Of a stretch of 64,000 nucleotides of DNA, positions 10,095 to 20,600 are shown one piece after another. The notes under the pieces were generated by a model, which saw nothing but the letters and a program-made list of their open reading frames with translations, made no database searches and was not told where the DNA came from. The position numbers and the translations under genes are program-made. Source of the DNA: Schistocephalus solidus (lineage: Eukaryota > Platyhelminthes > Cestoda > Diphyllobothriidea > Diphyllobothriidae); assembly GCA_017591395.1 (NCBI GenBank), contig WEDG01001318.1:38123-102122 (forward strand). Direction: 5' to 3'. Within the stretch, counting starts at the first letter, position 1. The number at the start of each line of letters is the position of its first letter.

Positions 10095-11985
10095 TACCAC
10101 CTAAAACACTGATCGCATTATTTTTAACGGCTCTCAACTGAAATCCGTGGATACCTTCACCTATCTGAGCAGTAGCCTCTCGCGCAGCACCAAACTCGAT
10201 GATGAGATCACCCACAAGATCACCAAAGCCGGCCAAGCCTTTGGACGCATGCAGAACGTCGTTTGGAATCGCCACGGTCTACACCTAAGCACCAAACTCA
10301 AGATGTACAAAACTTTAAGTATGAATTTAAGACAGGCGTATACAGCAGAATTTATTGGTACAAAAAATTCATGACGGTTTATCAACTGCAACTCGTCTTT
10401 GCATAACACAGATAACGAATGGAAGTGAACCGCATTTTGTATTTACAGAAAATCAATACCCCTCCCCCAAATTATCTTTCCTCTGAAGTTTTAAGCTAAC
10501 GCGTTGAACTGATTATTCTTTACATTGTCCTCTGACACTAGCTGTTATGTATTGATTTTCTGTAAATCCAAACTGCGGTTCACTTCCATTCGTTATCTGT
10601 GTTATGCAAAGACGGGTTGCAGTTGATAAACCGTCATGAAATTTGTTGGAACCAATAAAACCTGCTGTATACGCCTGTTTTAAATGAACAAAGCTATCAT
10701 CTTGCGGACACTGCTCTATGGTGGAGATATGGACGATCCACCAAAAGCAGGTGAGGAAGTTTAAACCTTTCCGCCTCAGCTGCCTCACCAGCATACTGAA
10801 GCTGAGATGTCAAGACAGGTTCCCGGACACAGAATGGCTGGAACCAACAGGCATCTTGATCATCCACGACCAACTGAAAAAAATTGCAGCGGCCACCTTG
10901 TGCGGATGGAAGACGACCGACTACCCAAACGACTCTTCGATGGAGATTTTGCCTCGGGGTCTCGTCGACAAGGGGTCTAGTACGACGCTACAAGGGCAAT
11001 CTGAAATCTGCCTTGAAGCAATTGCAGATCAACCCGGAAAACCGGGAGTACCTCGCGCAGAACTAACCGGCCTGGAGGAGGACAGTGAAGACAGGAGCAG
11101 CAATCTATGAAATGAACCGGATCGCCACCGCCATGGATAAAAGGGCGGCACGAAATTCACCAGCACCTCGAATCAACACCACGAATGCCCAAGCCCTCAC
11201 AACATACCGCGTTGTCAACACCCTTTCCGCGTCCAAATTGGCGTGGTCGGACACCTTCGGACGCAGTGCAACAACAATCTGACAACTTAAACTTCTGCGT
11301 CAACTTCTCTAAAATCTCCTTTGGATTCCCCACGGTCATCCCTGGCACCAATTCCACCACAACCACCATCATAGCAACCTCATCCCAATACTCATCACCT
11401 GTTACCTCCATCACCGCCGTCGCAGTCACCACCACTGCCAGCGATGGCAATCTGGTCCTAAACTGTTGTCATTGTGACCAAATCTTCAACTTACGCATTG
11501 AGCTAGTCGGCCACTTGTAGATCCATCGCACAGAGCCTGTGAACCAGTGCCTGGAGCACCAATCCACAGCAGAAATCTTCACATCCACTGCCCTTACTGC
11601 CCTAACGCATTCACTAACCACATGGGCCTATTTCGGTCCGATCCGCATCCATGACAGCGGAATTCACCGCAATGTCAACAGCACTGATACCCAAAGTACA
11701 TCCTCCACTTATAACATTCTCACCGCCACTTCCACCCCCACTTCCACGAATGACAGCCCTCCAGCCACTCCCGATTTCTCCTGCCTATACTGCGCTCGCA
11801 ACTTCACCTCACGCATCAGCCTGGTCGGTCACCTGCGAAGCCATTAAACGGAGACTGGTAAACCAGTGTCTGTGGCTCCAACATACAGTCGCCACGCCTG
11901 CCTCCACGGCCCTCACTGCTCCTGCAAGTTCACACACCGCATGGGCCTCTTAAGTCACATGCACCTCCCCGATAACCTGCGGTAA
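10095..11985 (+). pseudogene. LINE reverse-transcriptase C terminus with zinc-finger tail, broken
   Basis: Before the MITE the frame reads [19 protein letters not shown] and [17 protein letters not shown] (10,147-10,316). After it the frame resumes with AIILRTLLYGG (about 10,690) and CLTSILKLRCQDRFPDTEWL (about 10,780-10,840). The finger region carries CCHCDQIFNLRIELVGHL (about 11,462-11,517; an in-frame stop follows at 11,518), a finger remnant at about 11,593-11,650, and CLYCARNFTSRISLVGHLRSH (about 11,782-11,844), then a last degenerate finger ending in DNLR and the stop at 11,983. The C-x2-C...H-x3-4-H spacing supports zinc binding, presumably nucleic-acid contact. Several frameshifts occur. 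Confidence 0.78.
10326..10683. mobile_element. 358-bp foldback MITE inserted in a LINE
   Basis: The insertion begins TTTAAGACAGGCGTATACAG and ends with its near-exact reverse complement (CCTGTTTTAA at the right edge). The inverted repeats are about 130 bp each (10,326-10,459 and 10,549-10,683) around a spacer of about 90 bp. ATGAA flanks both ends (10,321-10,325 and 10,684-10,688) and is the probable target-site duplication; a TGAA reading is equally possible. Removing it restores the order of the LINE protein (MYKT ... AIILRTLLYGG). It encodes nothing, so it would need a transposase in trans. Confidence 0.8.
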
Positions 11986-12445
11986 ACCACATCAGCGCAC
12001 ACTACCTCCACCAATACATACAAAACACCCTCACAATCATCATGTACCTGAGAATATCACGGTTTCCTACAAACCGTGGCTTGGAAGGCTGCCAATCTGA
12101 CGCTTACACAATACCAAGCCGTCGGCTTAGTATGTTGGCGTTGAGTGGCTGACCAGTGGACTGGGAGTCAGACGGTGATGGCTACTCCATATCCCCTGGT
12201 TTAGTGAATCCTGGTGTGTGCTTTATGGGGGCCAACCGGCCCGTCAGCCAATGCGCCCACTCCTACATCAGACAACTGACTGGCTCGGAAGGTAGTCTGA
12301 TTGAGGGGATCCAAGCTTCCCACTTTCTTATGCTGTTGTGTTCTAGTTTGGTGTTGAACCACAGTGCTTGGGCCTGCACCCTCTCCCATCTCCGGTCTCC
12401 TTGACTCTGTCTTGACACCGGGTTCAGGTGGGGGAGTGGAACAGA

Positions 12446-13347
12446 GAGTGCGGTAGGTGACGTGTTCACCAAGTACTCTTTCCTTGTTTATCTATTAACT
12501 GCGGCATTTTAGACAAAAATATCCTGTTTAAATTTTTATTTTCAGGTTGTCACTTAATATACAGTCGTATCATGCCTATTAAATTCTCAAGGACGTTTAT
12601 GAACCGGAAAAAAATCATATTGCTTAAGTTGCATGCCATCTTATTGATCCACCTTCGCTGTTGTGTTCTGATCGATGTTGACATAGTTCGGTACATGCCA
12701 GGGTTAGGAATAAATGAATAGACGGGCGTCATCTGAATAATGTAAGTGACGCATCACATGACTCGTTATTAAATGCGTTTCTATAATCTAAGCTATAGTA
12801 GACTGACTGAAAGTTATTCTTATTTCAGTTTTCTGGGCACTGCCATTTGATATGTATGGCACAATCTGGCAGCGGTCCATAAAACATAAAAAATTATGCA
12901 ACAATATATTGGCCTCAGTATCTAAAACTTAAAGGTAGATATCACATAGTCAATTAACTGTGTGCGCTTATCAGCCTGCAAGAAGCAAATAGAGCCCTTA
13001 TCCTTAATATTCCTGTGGTTCGGTAATTGGTAATAGCAAAGTTCGGCGTACACCAGTTTTTATGAGGTAAATACGCAAAGGTTTTTCTCGTTTAATTATC
13101 TTTGAAAGCAAAGTGGACACCAAAGTAGACGTCATTTTTGCTATTATCCGATCCGCATGGGTAACATACCAAGAAAACCTTGCATTCTACAGTGAATCTG
13201 GACTGTTGTCCTAAATATCGCACCAGAAGCATTATGTGCTATTGAGCCGCACTGCGTAAGAGTTGAAAAGGCCTAGAGCTGATAGGTTGATAGGTTCCAG
13301 CTTATGAGGAGGCATTCTGTTGAGATAAGGGTTAACTAATTGAAGTC
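12446..13347. other. Noncoding stretch, no gene seen
   Basis: AT-rich sequence downstream of the LINE 3' region. All open frames are short, carry no recognisable motif and are not preserved in the mirror copy at about 61,890-62,790. I see no repeat unit here that recurs elsewhere apart from the mirror. Confidence 0.5.
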
Positions 13348-13446
13348 AGTTCAACCGTCGTAGTCTGACGATGTCCACCATATGCTTCACGGAAGGGTGG
13401 TGAAGGGACGGTGACTTGTACGCAAATTATTTTTAGGTGATAGTAG
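13348..13446 (+). repeat. Short dispersed repeat, copy 2
   Basis: Same unit as 5,421-5,518, with TCTGACGATGTCCACC at 13,373-13,388, GGGTGGTGAAGGGACGGTGAC, and the end GTGATAGTAG. It appears to run on into ACTTTCACAGCATCTACCGC to about 13,470, a tail also present in the copy at 15,929. Its mirror is at 61,788-61,884. Confidence 0.65.
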
Positions 13447-15745
13447 ACTTTCACAGCATCTACCGCACTCTAGCTTCCCTTACCCTCCTGGACCTGGTGC
13501 CAAGATATACTCAAGTAGACCGGAGGTGGGGTTGGGCACAGATGAAGCCTCTCCCCCGGAGGGGGAGAGTGGGGGGGGGCGGAATGAGCCTGCGTGTTGA
13601 ACACCCAATGTTCGGCATTGGTTGCAGGACCGCATCTCAGAATAATAAACCCTGCTGCACCCTGATTTGGCCCCCATTTTGGCCCAGCACATATATCACG
13701 TGGTTATTTTAGGAGGCATCACTAACTGAAGTAATAGGAAGAAGATAGTTAATGCACTGTAACTAGTCTTCGACAGATGAATTTGCCTTGTCTATTTAAA
13801 AAAAATTAAAGTTTTGGGAGATGAAATCGTCGTGCGGATTCGAGAGGAGTCCAAGGCCTCATAGAATTAAAGACTCCTTTTCAAAAAAATGTTAACGCCT
13901 CTTAAAATGTCTGGAAACACAGATTATGGACCAATGAAGCGATCGCAAGTTGCTGTTTCACGTGCTTGTTTGTGAAAAGGCTTTGACAGCGTTCCACAAA
14001 GACGTTCAATTCTAAAACTATGCCTGATATGCATGAGAATACCTTTCGCAGAACTAGGGAAGAACATTTAAATTCTATTGGAAAAGACGAAACTCTACCA
14101 GTGACGGTTATCTCAGACTTTCCAGTTTTACATGCAATTACTGATGCAACTAACAGTCCTCCGTTCAAAGTTTTGCTTAGTATTCCTGGATCCTGTTGCC
14201 AGACCTACGTAGGATATGTGTTATTCTTACCATACCTGACCTACTTCTGATCTTATTTGCCTGAGATTTACCTCTCTCTCCACTAACAGATCAAGTATCC
14301 GATGCATACTACTACGGCCATACTTAGATTGCAACCGTTCAAACGTACTTACTCGAGTCCATGAATCTTTGGCACCGTCTCATCTTCATGTACTTCGGTC
14401 TACGGGCCGAGGAAAAAGCATATGACCGAAATTTAACATTGTCGTAAGGACATAATGGGAGCTTCCTCTTCCTCTCATGAGCATTTCGAATTCCTGACGC
14501 GGTTAATATTTATATTAAGATAGCTTAACTTTAACGCCGGAAGTATTGTTTCACTTAATTGATTTCACGCTTTAAATAAAGCGGTTACTATCCATCTCTA
14601 ACGGTCTCTTCTTCACTTTGGCATCCTAGGTTATCATACCAATCTTCATGACATGTTATCAATAGAAATCTATGCCTGTCTCTCAACCAAAGCAACAAAT
14701 AGCCTTTTCCTAAACGATCATAAATTAAATAAGTGCTTGAAAAACACAACTTTTGCTAACATATTTAACAGCTTTTTTTGTCCATTTTAGTAGTCTACAC
14801 CCGTTGGCATGCTAAAATAATTTGGTTCATTCTTTTCCCGAAAGTGACATGTATAATGAAAAGCGACAGGTATTTTGGCCTAGAATTGCATCCTTATCTA
14901 ATTTAATTAAGTACTAGCTAAAAAATCTTAAATTAAAAGGCATATCCTGGTTATAAAAAGTTCGAATGTGTACTTGTAGCAAGTTGTATTGAACTTCGTC
15001 TGAAGTGTTTTTGAATAAAACGAGAAAATACCTGTCGTAGAGCCCCCAAAAATGGTTTTAATAAGTTTATGTTGAGAGAAGCATTCCGTAGTCTGAACTC
15101 GATGATCAAACTGCACGTATGTAAAGGTAGGATTATTTTTGTCATGTTACGCTGAACAACAGATTGTGTCAGCATATAGACTCTCCAGTTCAACCGATTT
15201 CCTTCAAAAACGCATCCTTCCCTAAATACGTCATATTAAACCCTCATTCGAATGACTCTTTAAGTGCAATGTTTTATCAGCTAAATTTACAAGTATTATA
15301 ACTAAAACGGATTGTTATTGTATTGTATCAAACTGGGTTAAAGGGAAACACCGAATTACTGCACTCTGAGTTAGATGATGAGGGCAGACTGCGGAAAGTA
15401 ACAAATCTGGGAAGAGCCCGGTCTGTAATGAGCGCTATACTGAGCATCTCACATAACTTGATTTATCTAAATACACAGGAGTTTTAATTAACCCCATTGC
15501 CATATATGTACTAACCGGAGGAGAATTTATCGAAAATAAATGTATGCTCACAGACAAGTTGCAGAAGCCGTCTGTGGGATTTTCTGTAGATGTGAGTATT
15601 CACACTGCTTAACTATGTCCCCAGCATTTGTATGCTGATGGTTGACCAGTCAAATGTCGGTTGTTTGTGAACCAGCAGTGCCGCCTAAAAGGATCGCGTG
15701 GCAGATGCGCTGTACCACTACGGGGGCCAGATCGGGGCATGGCAG
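13447..15745. other. Noncoding stretch, no gene seen
   Basis: About 2.3 kb of mainly AT-rich DNA with a G-run near 13,572-13,580 (shortened in the mirror copy near 61,670). Frames such as 14,020-14,250 are short, lack family motifs and are disrupted in the mirror copy, so I do not call them genes. Confidence 0.5.
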
Positions 15746-15830
15746 GCGCTTCCATCAAAATTGCGCTTCCATCAAAATTGCGCTTCCATCAAAATTGCGC
15801 TTCCATCAAAATTGCGCTTCCATCAAAATT
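15746..15830 (+). repeat. Tandem repeat, 5 copies of a 17-bp unit
   Basis: The unit GCGCTTCCATCAAAATT is repeated five times without change (85 bp). The mirror array at about 59,399-59,482 also has five units, but two of them have lost three bases and one has gained bases. The open frame reading through it is a by-product of the repeat. Confidence 0.9.
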
Positions 15831-15928
15831 GCCGAACAGGTAGGGGGGCGTGGTAGAACGCGTAGGTGCAGGGTCACACCATGGCACACCATGGAGGGAA
15901 GATAGAGTGCAGTAGATGCAGTGAAAGT

Positions 15929-16022
15929 CTACTATTCCTTAAAACTAATTTGCTTACAAGTCACCGTCCCTGCACCACCCTTCCGTGAAGCATATGGCGG
16001 ACCACATCGCATACGACGGTGA
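15929..16022 (-). repeat. Short dispersed repeat, copy 3
   Basis: Minus-strand copy of the unit at 5,421-5,518: on the minus strand it shows CCATATGCTTCACGGAAGGG, GGTGCAGGGACGGTGACTTG and an A/T-rich end. It has its own short palindrome at the left edge (GACGGTGAAACCGTC, about 16,013-16,028). The mirror copy lies at 59,199-59,301. Confidence 0.65.
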
Positions 16023-16030
16023 AACCGTCG

Positions 16031-17454
16031 GTTAACCAGTCAAACTCAAAGTCTATTAAAGTCAGATTTTATGGTTCAGTTAATCCTGTTTGACATAACT
16101 GCCTAAAATATAATTTCCTTGGCAGTCTTGGGAAAGCCGGCTGGGTTGCTTTTATTAAAATGATCCTAGGTGACATTTTAAAGAAGCATTTACGATCTTT
16201 TACGCCCGGAATGACGGCAGATTCCAAGCCATCGATATAGGAGAGTAGAAAACACGTTTTGCACACGTGAGAGTTCATAATGCAGGAAGTGCAAGGTAGA
16301 ATTAACGAAAGGATTCATTTTCGCAGATTATAGAGCATAAATGCCTCGGTTATTTAACTATCAGTCATTTAAGGCAATTTTAAATTTTTGTTCAGTTACC
16401 GACTCAGGTTAGACCTTAAAGCCGTTACAAGTGTAATCTGACTGTGGCAAGTGTTCGCAGCCGCATGGACAAGCATAATGCATGCAAACGCTAATTTGGC
16501 TTAAATAAGCCTTTTTTAATCTCCGATACGCAAGTAAGCACTAACTTTTTCTGCTTATTCAAAATATATACTTCAATCCTCATTTTCTCCACCTCCAAAT
16601 TCAGCCGTTTACAAAACAAAATAGGAAATCGGCGTACTCCAATCAGAGTCTCAAAATTAGACTGCCAGTGGACATCCAGAATAGAATCGCATTGTCAGTT
16701 CTTTTTCATTGTAGGTGGCTTTTTATCACATCATCTCTGGTAAGTTTTTGAGAGCCCTGCACACAGGAAGTTCGATTATTCTAAAATGAGAATTATCATA
16801 TGTTAAGAGTTGTTAGATTCCAAGCATGTTACTAACGTACAGTAAATTCTTTCTCTATATTGTCCACAAATTCTGGAAGGAAGTTATAATTGTACGCCAT
16901 TAAAAAAACTGCAGAAAGAATGCGGACTATCCTGTCAAAATGTGCGAACTATAAAAGTTACGTTAGTCTCAACTGTATTTTTTGAGCACAAGGCTTGAGG
17001 TGTACCCAAAAGCAGTTGGTATTGAGAATACAATAAACACAAGGTTATGAAAAGTTACTCGATAGAAAAAAATCCCAGCTGAGGCATAAAATTTCTCTGT
17101 GTGGATCGAAATTAAGCCTTGACCTCGGAAGCTTTCAGGTCAGTTTAAAAGTCTACTTAGTCTCTTGGCAGCAAATGTGTTCGATAATGAAGCACAGAAA
17201 AGAAATAAGAGGTTATTGCTTCAACTCATAGACGTCTTTGTCTTATACCAATCGAGATGCTGGTTCGAAAAAAACACCAAATGATGAATCGAACAGTTAA
17301 GTTGAAAGCTGCTTAAGCGTGAGAGTTAGGGGTCAAATTAGGGTTCTTATTGGTACTTGCTTCACCTCGTGATGCCATTGGTCCTAGTATGTGAAACAGT
17401 GGAAGCATTTGACGGTACACGGTACACGCCGCTCTTTGATATACAGTTCTAATT
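16031..17454. other. Region upstream of the kelch gene, no gene seen
   Basis: About 1.4 kb before the first kelch exon. It is AT-rich, with no open frame carrying recognisable motifs. It should contain the promoter and 5' untranslated region of the kelch gene, but I cannot point to a specific site. Confidence 0.45.
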
Positions 17455-17601
17455 ATGACGAAAAGTGATCTTTCCACCTGGAAGTCAAACATGGCAAAAG
17501 ATGACACTAAAATTTTCGATGATGAGTTCCCTTTGTATAAAAGCTGCTCTGCCATGGAGGAGATGTGGCAAAAAAATGAGGCCAATGATGTCAAAATAGA
17601 G
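17455..17601 (+). CDS. Kelch-like gene exon 1 (start of BTB)
   Basis: Exactly 49 codons from ATG at 17,455, opening MTKSDLSTWKSN and ending EANDVKIE, followed by the donor GTAAGC at 17,602. The closing residues match the first BTB beta strand ('DV-I-V'). A second ATG twelve codons in (MAKDD) could also be the start; I chose the first because no stop separates them. The mirror exon is 57,624-57,768. Confidence 0.65.
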
Positions 17602-20600
17602 GTAAGCTGAGCTCATTCTCAAAGCTAATTTATGGTACGCAACTGCTTAGTTATTTGATGGTGAAAACATGAATGCCCATAGGCTTGTACTGGCTGCTCG
17701 CGTGCCACATATACGGAAAAGGATAAACCAGAAGAAAGGAGAATCTGCATTAATTTTTCAGTGGAAAGCAGTTCCAAAATGGTAAATTCATCTTGAGGGC
17801 TACGAGTGTCCATCTCCTAGTGTTGCAGAATGTCTGCTCTGTTACCTGTACACTGGAAGATTGGTGATTTCTGAAAGCAATGTCAATGGTATCCTTGTAT
17901 ATATATATATATATATTGCTGAATCGGGCCGGGAATTCTTAGAGGCCATTCATTCTGATGACTCGTGCATTAATCGGCCCATCGAATTTGATGCCGTGTA
18001 CAATAATCTCAAGGACAAGTGGAAAAGGCGGTAGCAAGTCATATTTAGATGTTCATCAACAATGACACCTATTGGCAGGACTGATACAGCAATATCGATT
18101 TTCTGACATGTTTTAAATTTTAACTGTTTATTGCACATTTTCCACTAAGTCTGACGACGACCTGGGGAACCAGCGTCGTAAAAATTTACATAATAAAGTT
18201 ACTCATTGTTTCCCCGAATAACTTCTTTTACTTCACCGATCTGGTTAAGGAACACGTATGTTCCGTTGTGCCTTGCAGCTCACTTTAGAGCCCTCGCGGG
18301 CAGTCGCATTGCAACTTCAGGTATATGTTGATAGTTGAAACCGACAGACATAGGGAGACTGAATGGTCATTTCGGCTTATTAGCCGTCATCAGGCAGTCA
18401 TACCCAATCACAGGTGTGCATATAAGTAAAGAAGAAGAGGGTCCTTTACTAGCCATAATAATGGTTTTATTCGTCTGAGCTTTTCGACCCTGGCTGGAGT
18501 CCGTCGTCAGAGATAAAAGCGGCAACAGAAACCAGCAACAGTTATCGGGTGCAAGGCCAATTAGACACCAGTGACGCCAGTCCAGAGGTGACTGTCGCAG
18601 GGCTCCGCATACCGGTGCTAACTCGATAAATCAATTGACTGAGTTCTCATCGGAGGTCCAGGCTTCAATCAATTCTCGGCTTGTCTTGCTTCTGGTGTGG
18701 GCGATTATCTTTGTGGCTGCGAAGTTAAACTCATGACCGGTTTTGATGGGTGCGGGCAGCCAGCTTGTGATAACCCTTCACGCCGGCTCACAGTCAGCTT
18801 ATGCTTGTGTATGCGCGATCCAAGCATACGCATAGTCTGTCATTTGAAGTTACGGGAACAGTATTGGTCTCAGATCATAACATCGCAATCTTTTGACGGA
18901 TTATTTTATAGCTACCTAGAGGGCTGTCTTTTCTTCGGCTTTTCAATTTGCATAAGAAATTCTCCGGTTCCGCCTCTGCTGCATGAATATAAGCTTCGGA
19001 AAGAATGAACTGCTCGAGAAGATGGCCACCTAAACAACGACATTCAGTCAATACAGACGTTGTCATCGGCTGAGGTTGCATTTTCCTGTTTTGTGCTACA
19101 GGAGGCCGCATTTTGCTTATCGGGGGTTTAATGGGGAAAAAAAGAATCGAAAGACACCGCGTCTAGGATAGACGAACTGGACGCTCGCACCGGCCTCTGG
19201 AAACCCCTCGCGCCGATGAAAACCCCACGGGCCTACGGACATACGGCGACTGCTTTTAACCTTGGAGGCCGAAAAAGAGCGGTGAGGTAGTTGTCGTGTG
19301 GTGGCGAAGACGATAAACTGTTCAATGTATCTCCTCTTGCGAGCTCTACGACCCACGGGAAAACCGGTGAGTTTTTGATAGAGTGTGATCTCTTTAACTG
19401 AGAGCACAGTGATTTGCCAATCTCATAAAAAAAGTTAAATAAAATGTTAAAAATGTCTTTCAGCTTCAGCAGGATTATTAAAAGGGAAATTGTAATATTT
19501 ACGCGTTTTGAGCATGAGTGCAAGATCTTGCAGACATACCAGGATGCCGGCTTTGTGCTTAACGTCTTTCGTCCCTCCTGAAACGCCTCACTTGAACAAA
19601 AAGACTGCTTATTTAGGGTGGATTTTTCAAAAGCTTTACTGATGCCCCTTCCAAATTCAAAATAAATTTTAAAGAAAGAATGATGAACATATTCGTTTTT
19701 GTACTTATTGATAAAAATCACGTCTTCTTCAATTTTTATCTTGAAGAATTGTTATCTTTTGGTCCCAACAATTTTATAATAGTGAAACTTTTAAAAATGT
19801 ACAATGGCCATTAAAATCTCACAGCAAATGCTCGTTTAGTAATGCCCCCTTTGTTAAGCATACGTTGTAGCCCATATTCATTGCAAAAATTCTACGAGCA
19901 CTACATGTTGTCTCTTACTCACATACATAAATGCATGATACCCTTAAATGGGAGACATATTGCTAGCAAATTGAAAACGCTAAACGCAAATGCAACATAT
20001 AGCGGGTTCAAAAATGTTCGGAATTTGAAATGTAAAACCTAAACATGCCCTTCCCTCTGGAGGATAAAATTTGACGAAGACGTGATTGGGTGGATACAAG
20101 CGAAAAATGCGAATCCCATGAAAAATTGAGAAGAAGTAGATGCGGTCGTTGGGACAATGTATTCGCCTGACGTTTCGGATTCAACTTGAACCCACCATCA
20201 GAGACATTACTATCAGTATTTACCATTATCTCTGAGGATGGGTCTATTTGGAACTGGAAAAAGTCAGGTGCAGACAAAGCTCTTATCGCAGCGATCGCAT
20301 CTACTTCATCTATCATAAAAATGTATAGATGCACTCTACCTAAGCAGTCATATGGAGTGAGGGTTTTCAGCAGGTCAAACGAACTTCTTTTGTTCAAAAT
20401 TTGGCCTCCTTATGTGTCTGTGATATCTTTGGGATTATGTTCCATGTTCCGGTTCCCTTGATAATCAGTCATAGTGCGAAAATGCACTTTTATTACCGTT
20501 TACATGAGATCGGTTACTGACCGTTCGGGAGGTTTAAAGTAATCAAAGGCAGCCAGACGTTACTGATTCTTTTATCTTCCTAGTATAAGCTGCGGTCCTG

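Larger units (their letters stand above)
10095..12445 (+). mobile_element. 3' half of a zinc-finger LINE, interrupted by a MITE
   Basis: The copy starts after the FADD box ([19 protein letters not shown] near 10,128-10,180), continues through the C-terminal reverse-transcriptase region and the zinc-finger tail to a stop at 11,983-11,985, and has a 3' region to about 12,445 sharing a block with the 3' region of the minus-strand LINE (5,825-5,955). A 358-bp foldback element splits it at 10,326-10,683. Its part from 11,279 onward is the outermost piece of the left palindrome arm. Confidence 0.82.

Noticed and set aside
13373..13446. CTGACGA in the short dispersed repeat as a hammerhead ribozyme
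   Set aside because: The required GAAA after the hairpin is absent in three of the four independent copies (GACG instead); only the diverged copy at 30,445/44,817 has GAAA.
15746..15830. CRISPR-like array
   Set aside because: The units are directly adjacent without spacers, and the window is clearly eukaryotic.
15642..15905. 87-codon frame through the 17-bp tandem repeat
   Set aside because: The frame only reflects the repeat; the mirror changes frame within the array.
17313..17594. Minus-strand 93-codon frame over kelch exon 1
   Set aside because: It is a shadow of the BTB exon, which has a start, a donor and family motifs on the plus strand.
19117..19407. Minus-strand frame over the first kelch exon
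   Set aside because: The plus strand (and its mirror) encodes kelch blades; the minus frame is a shadow.
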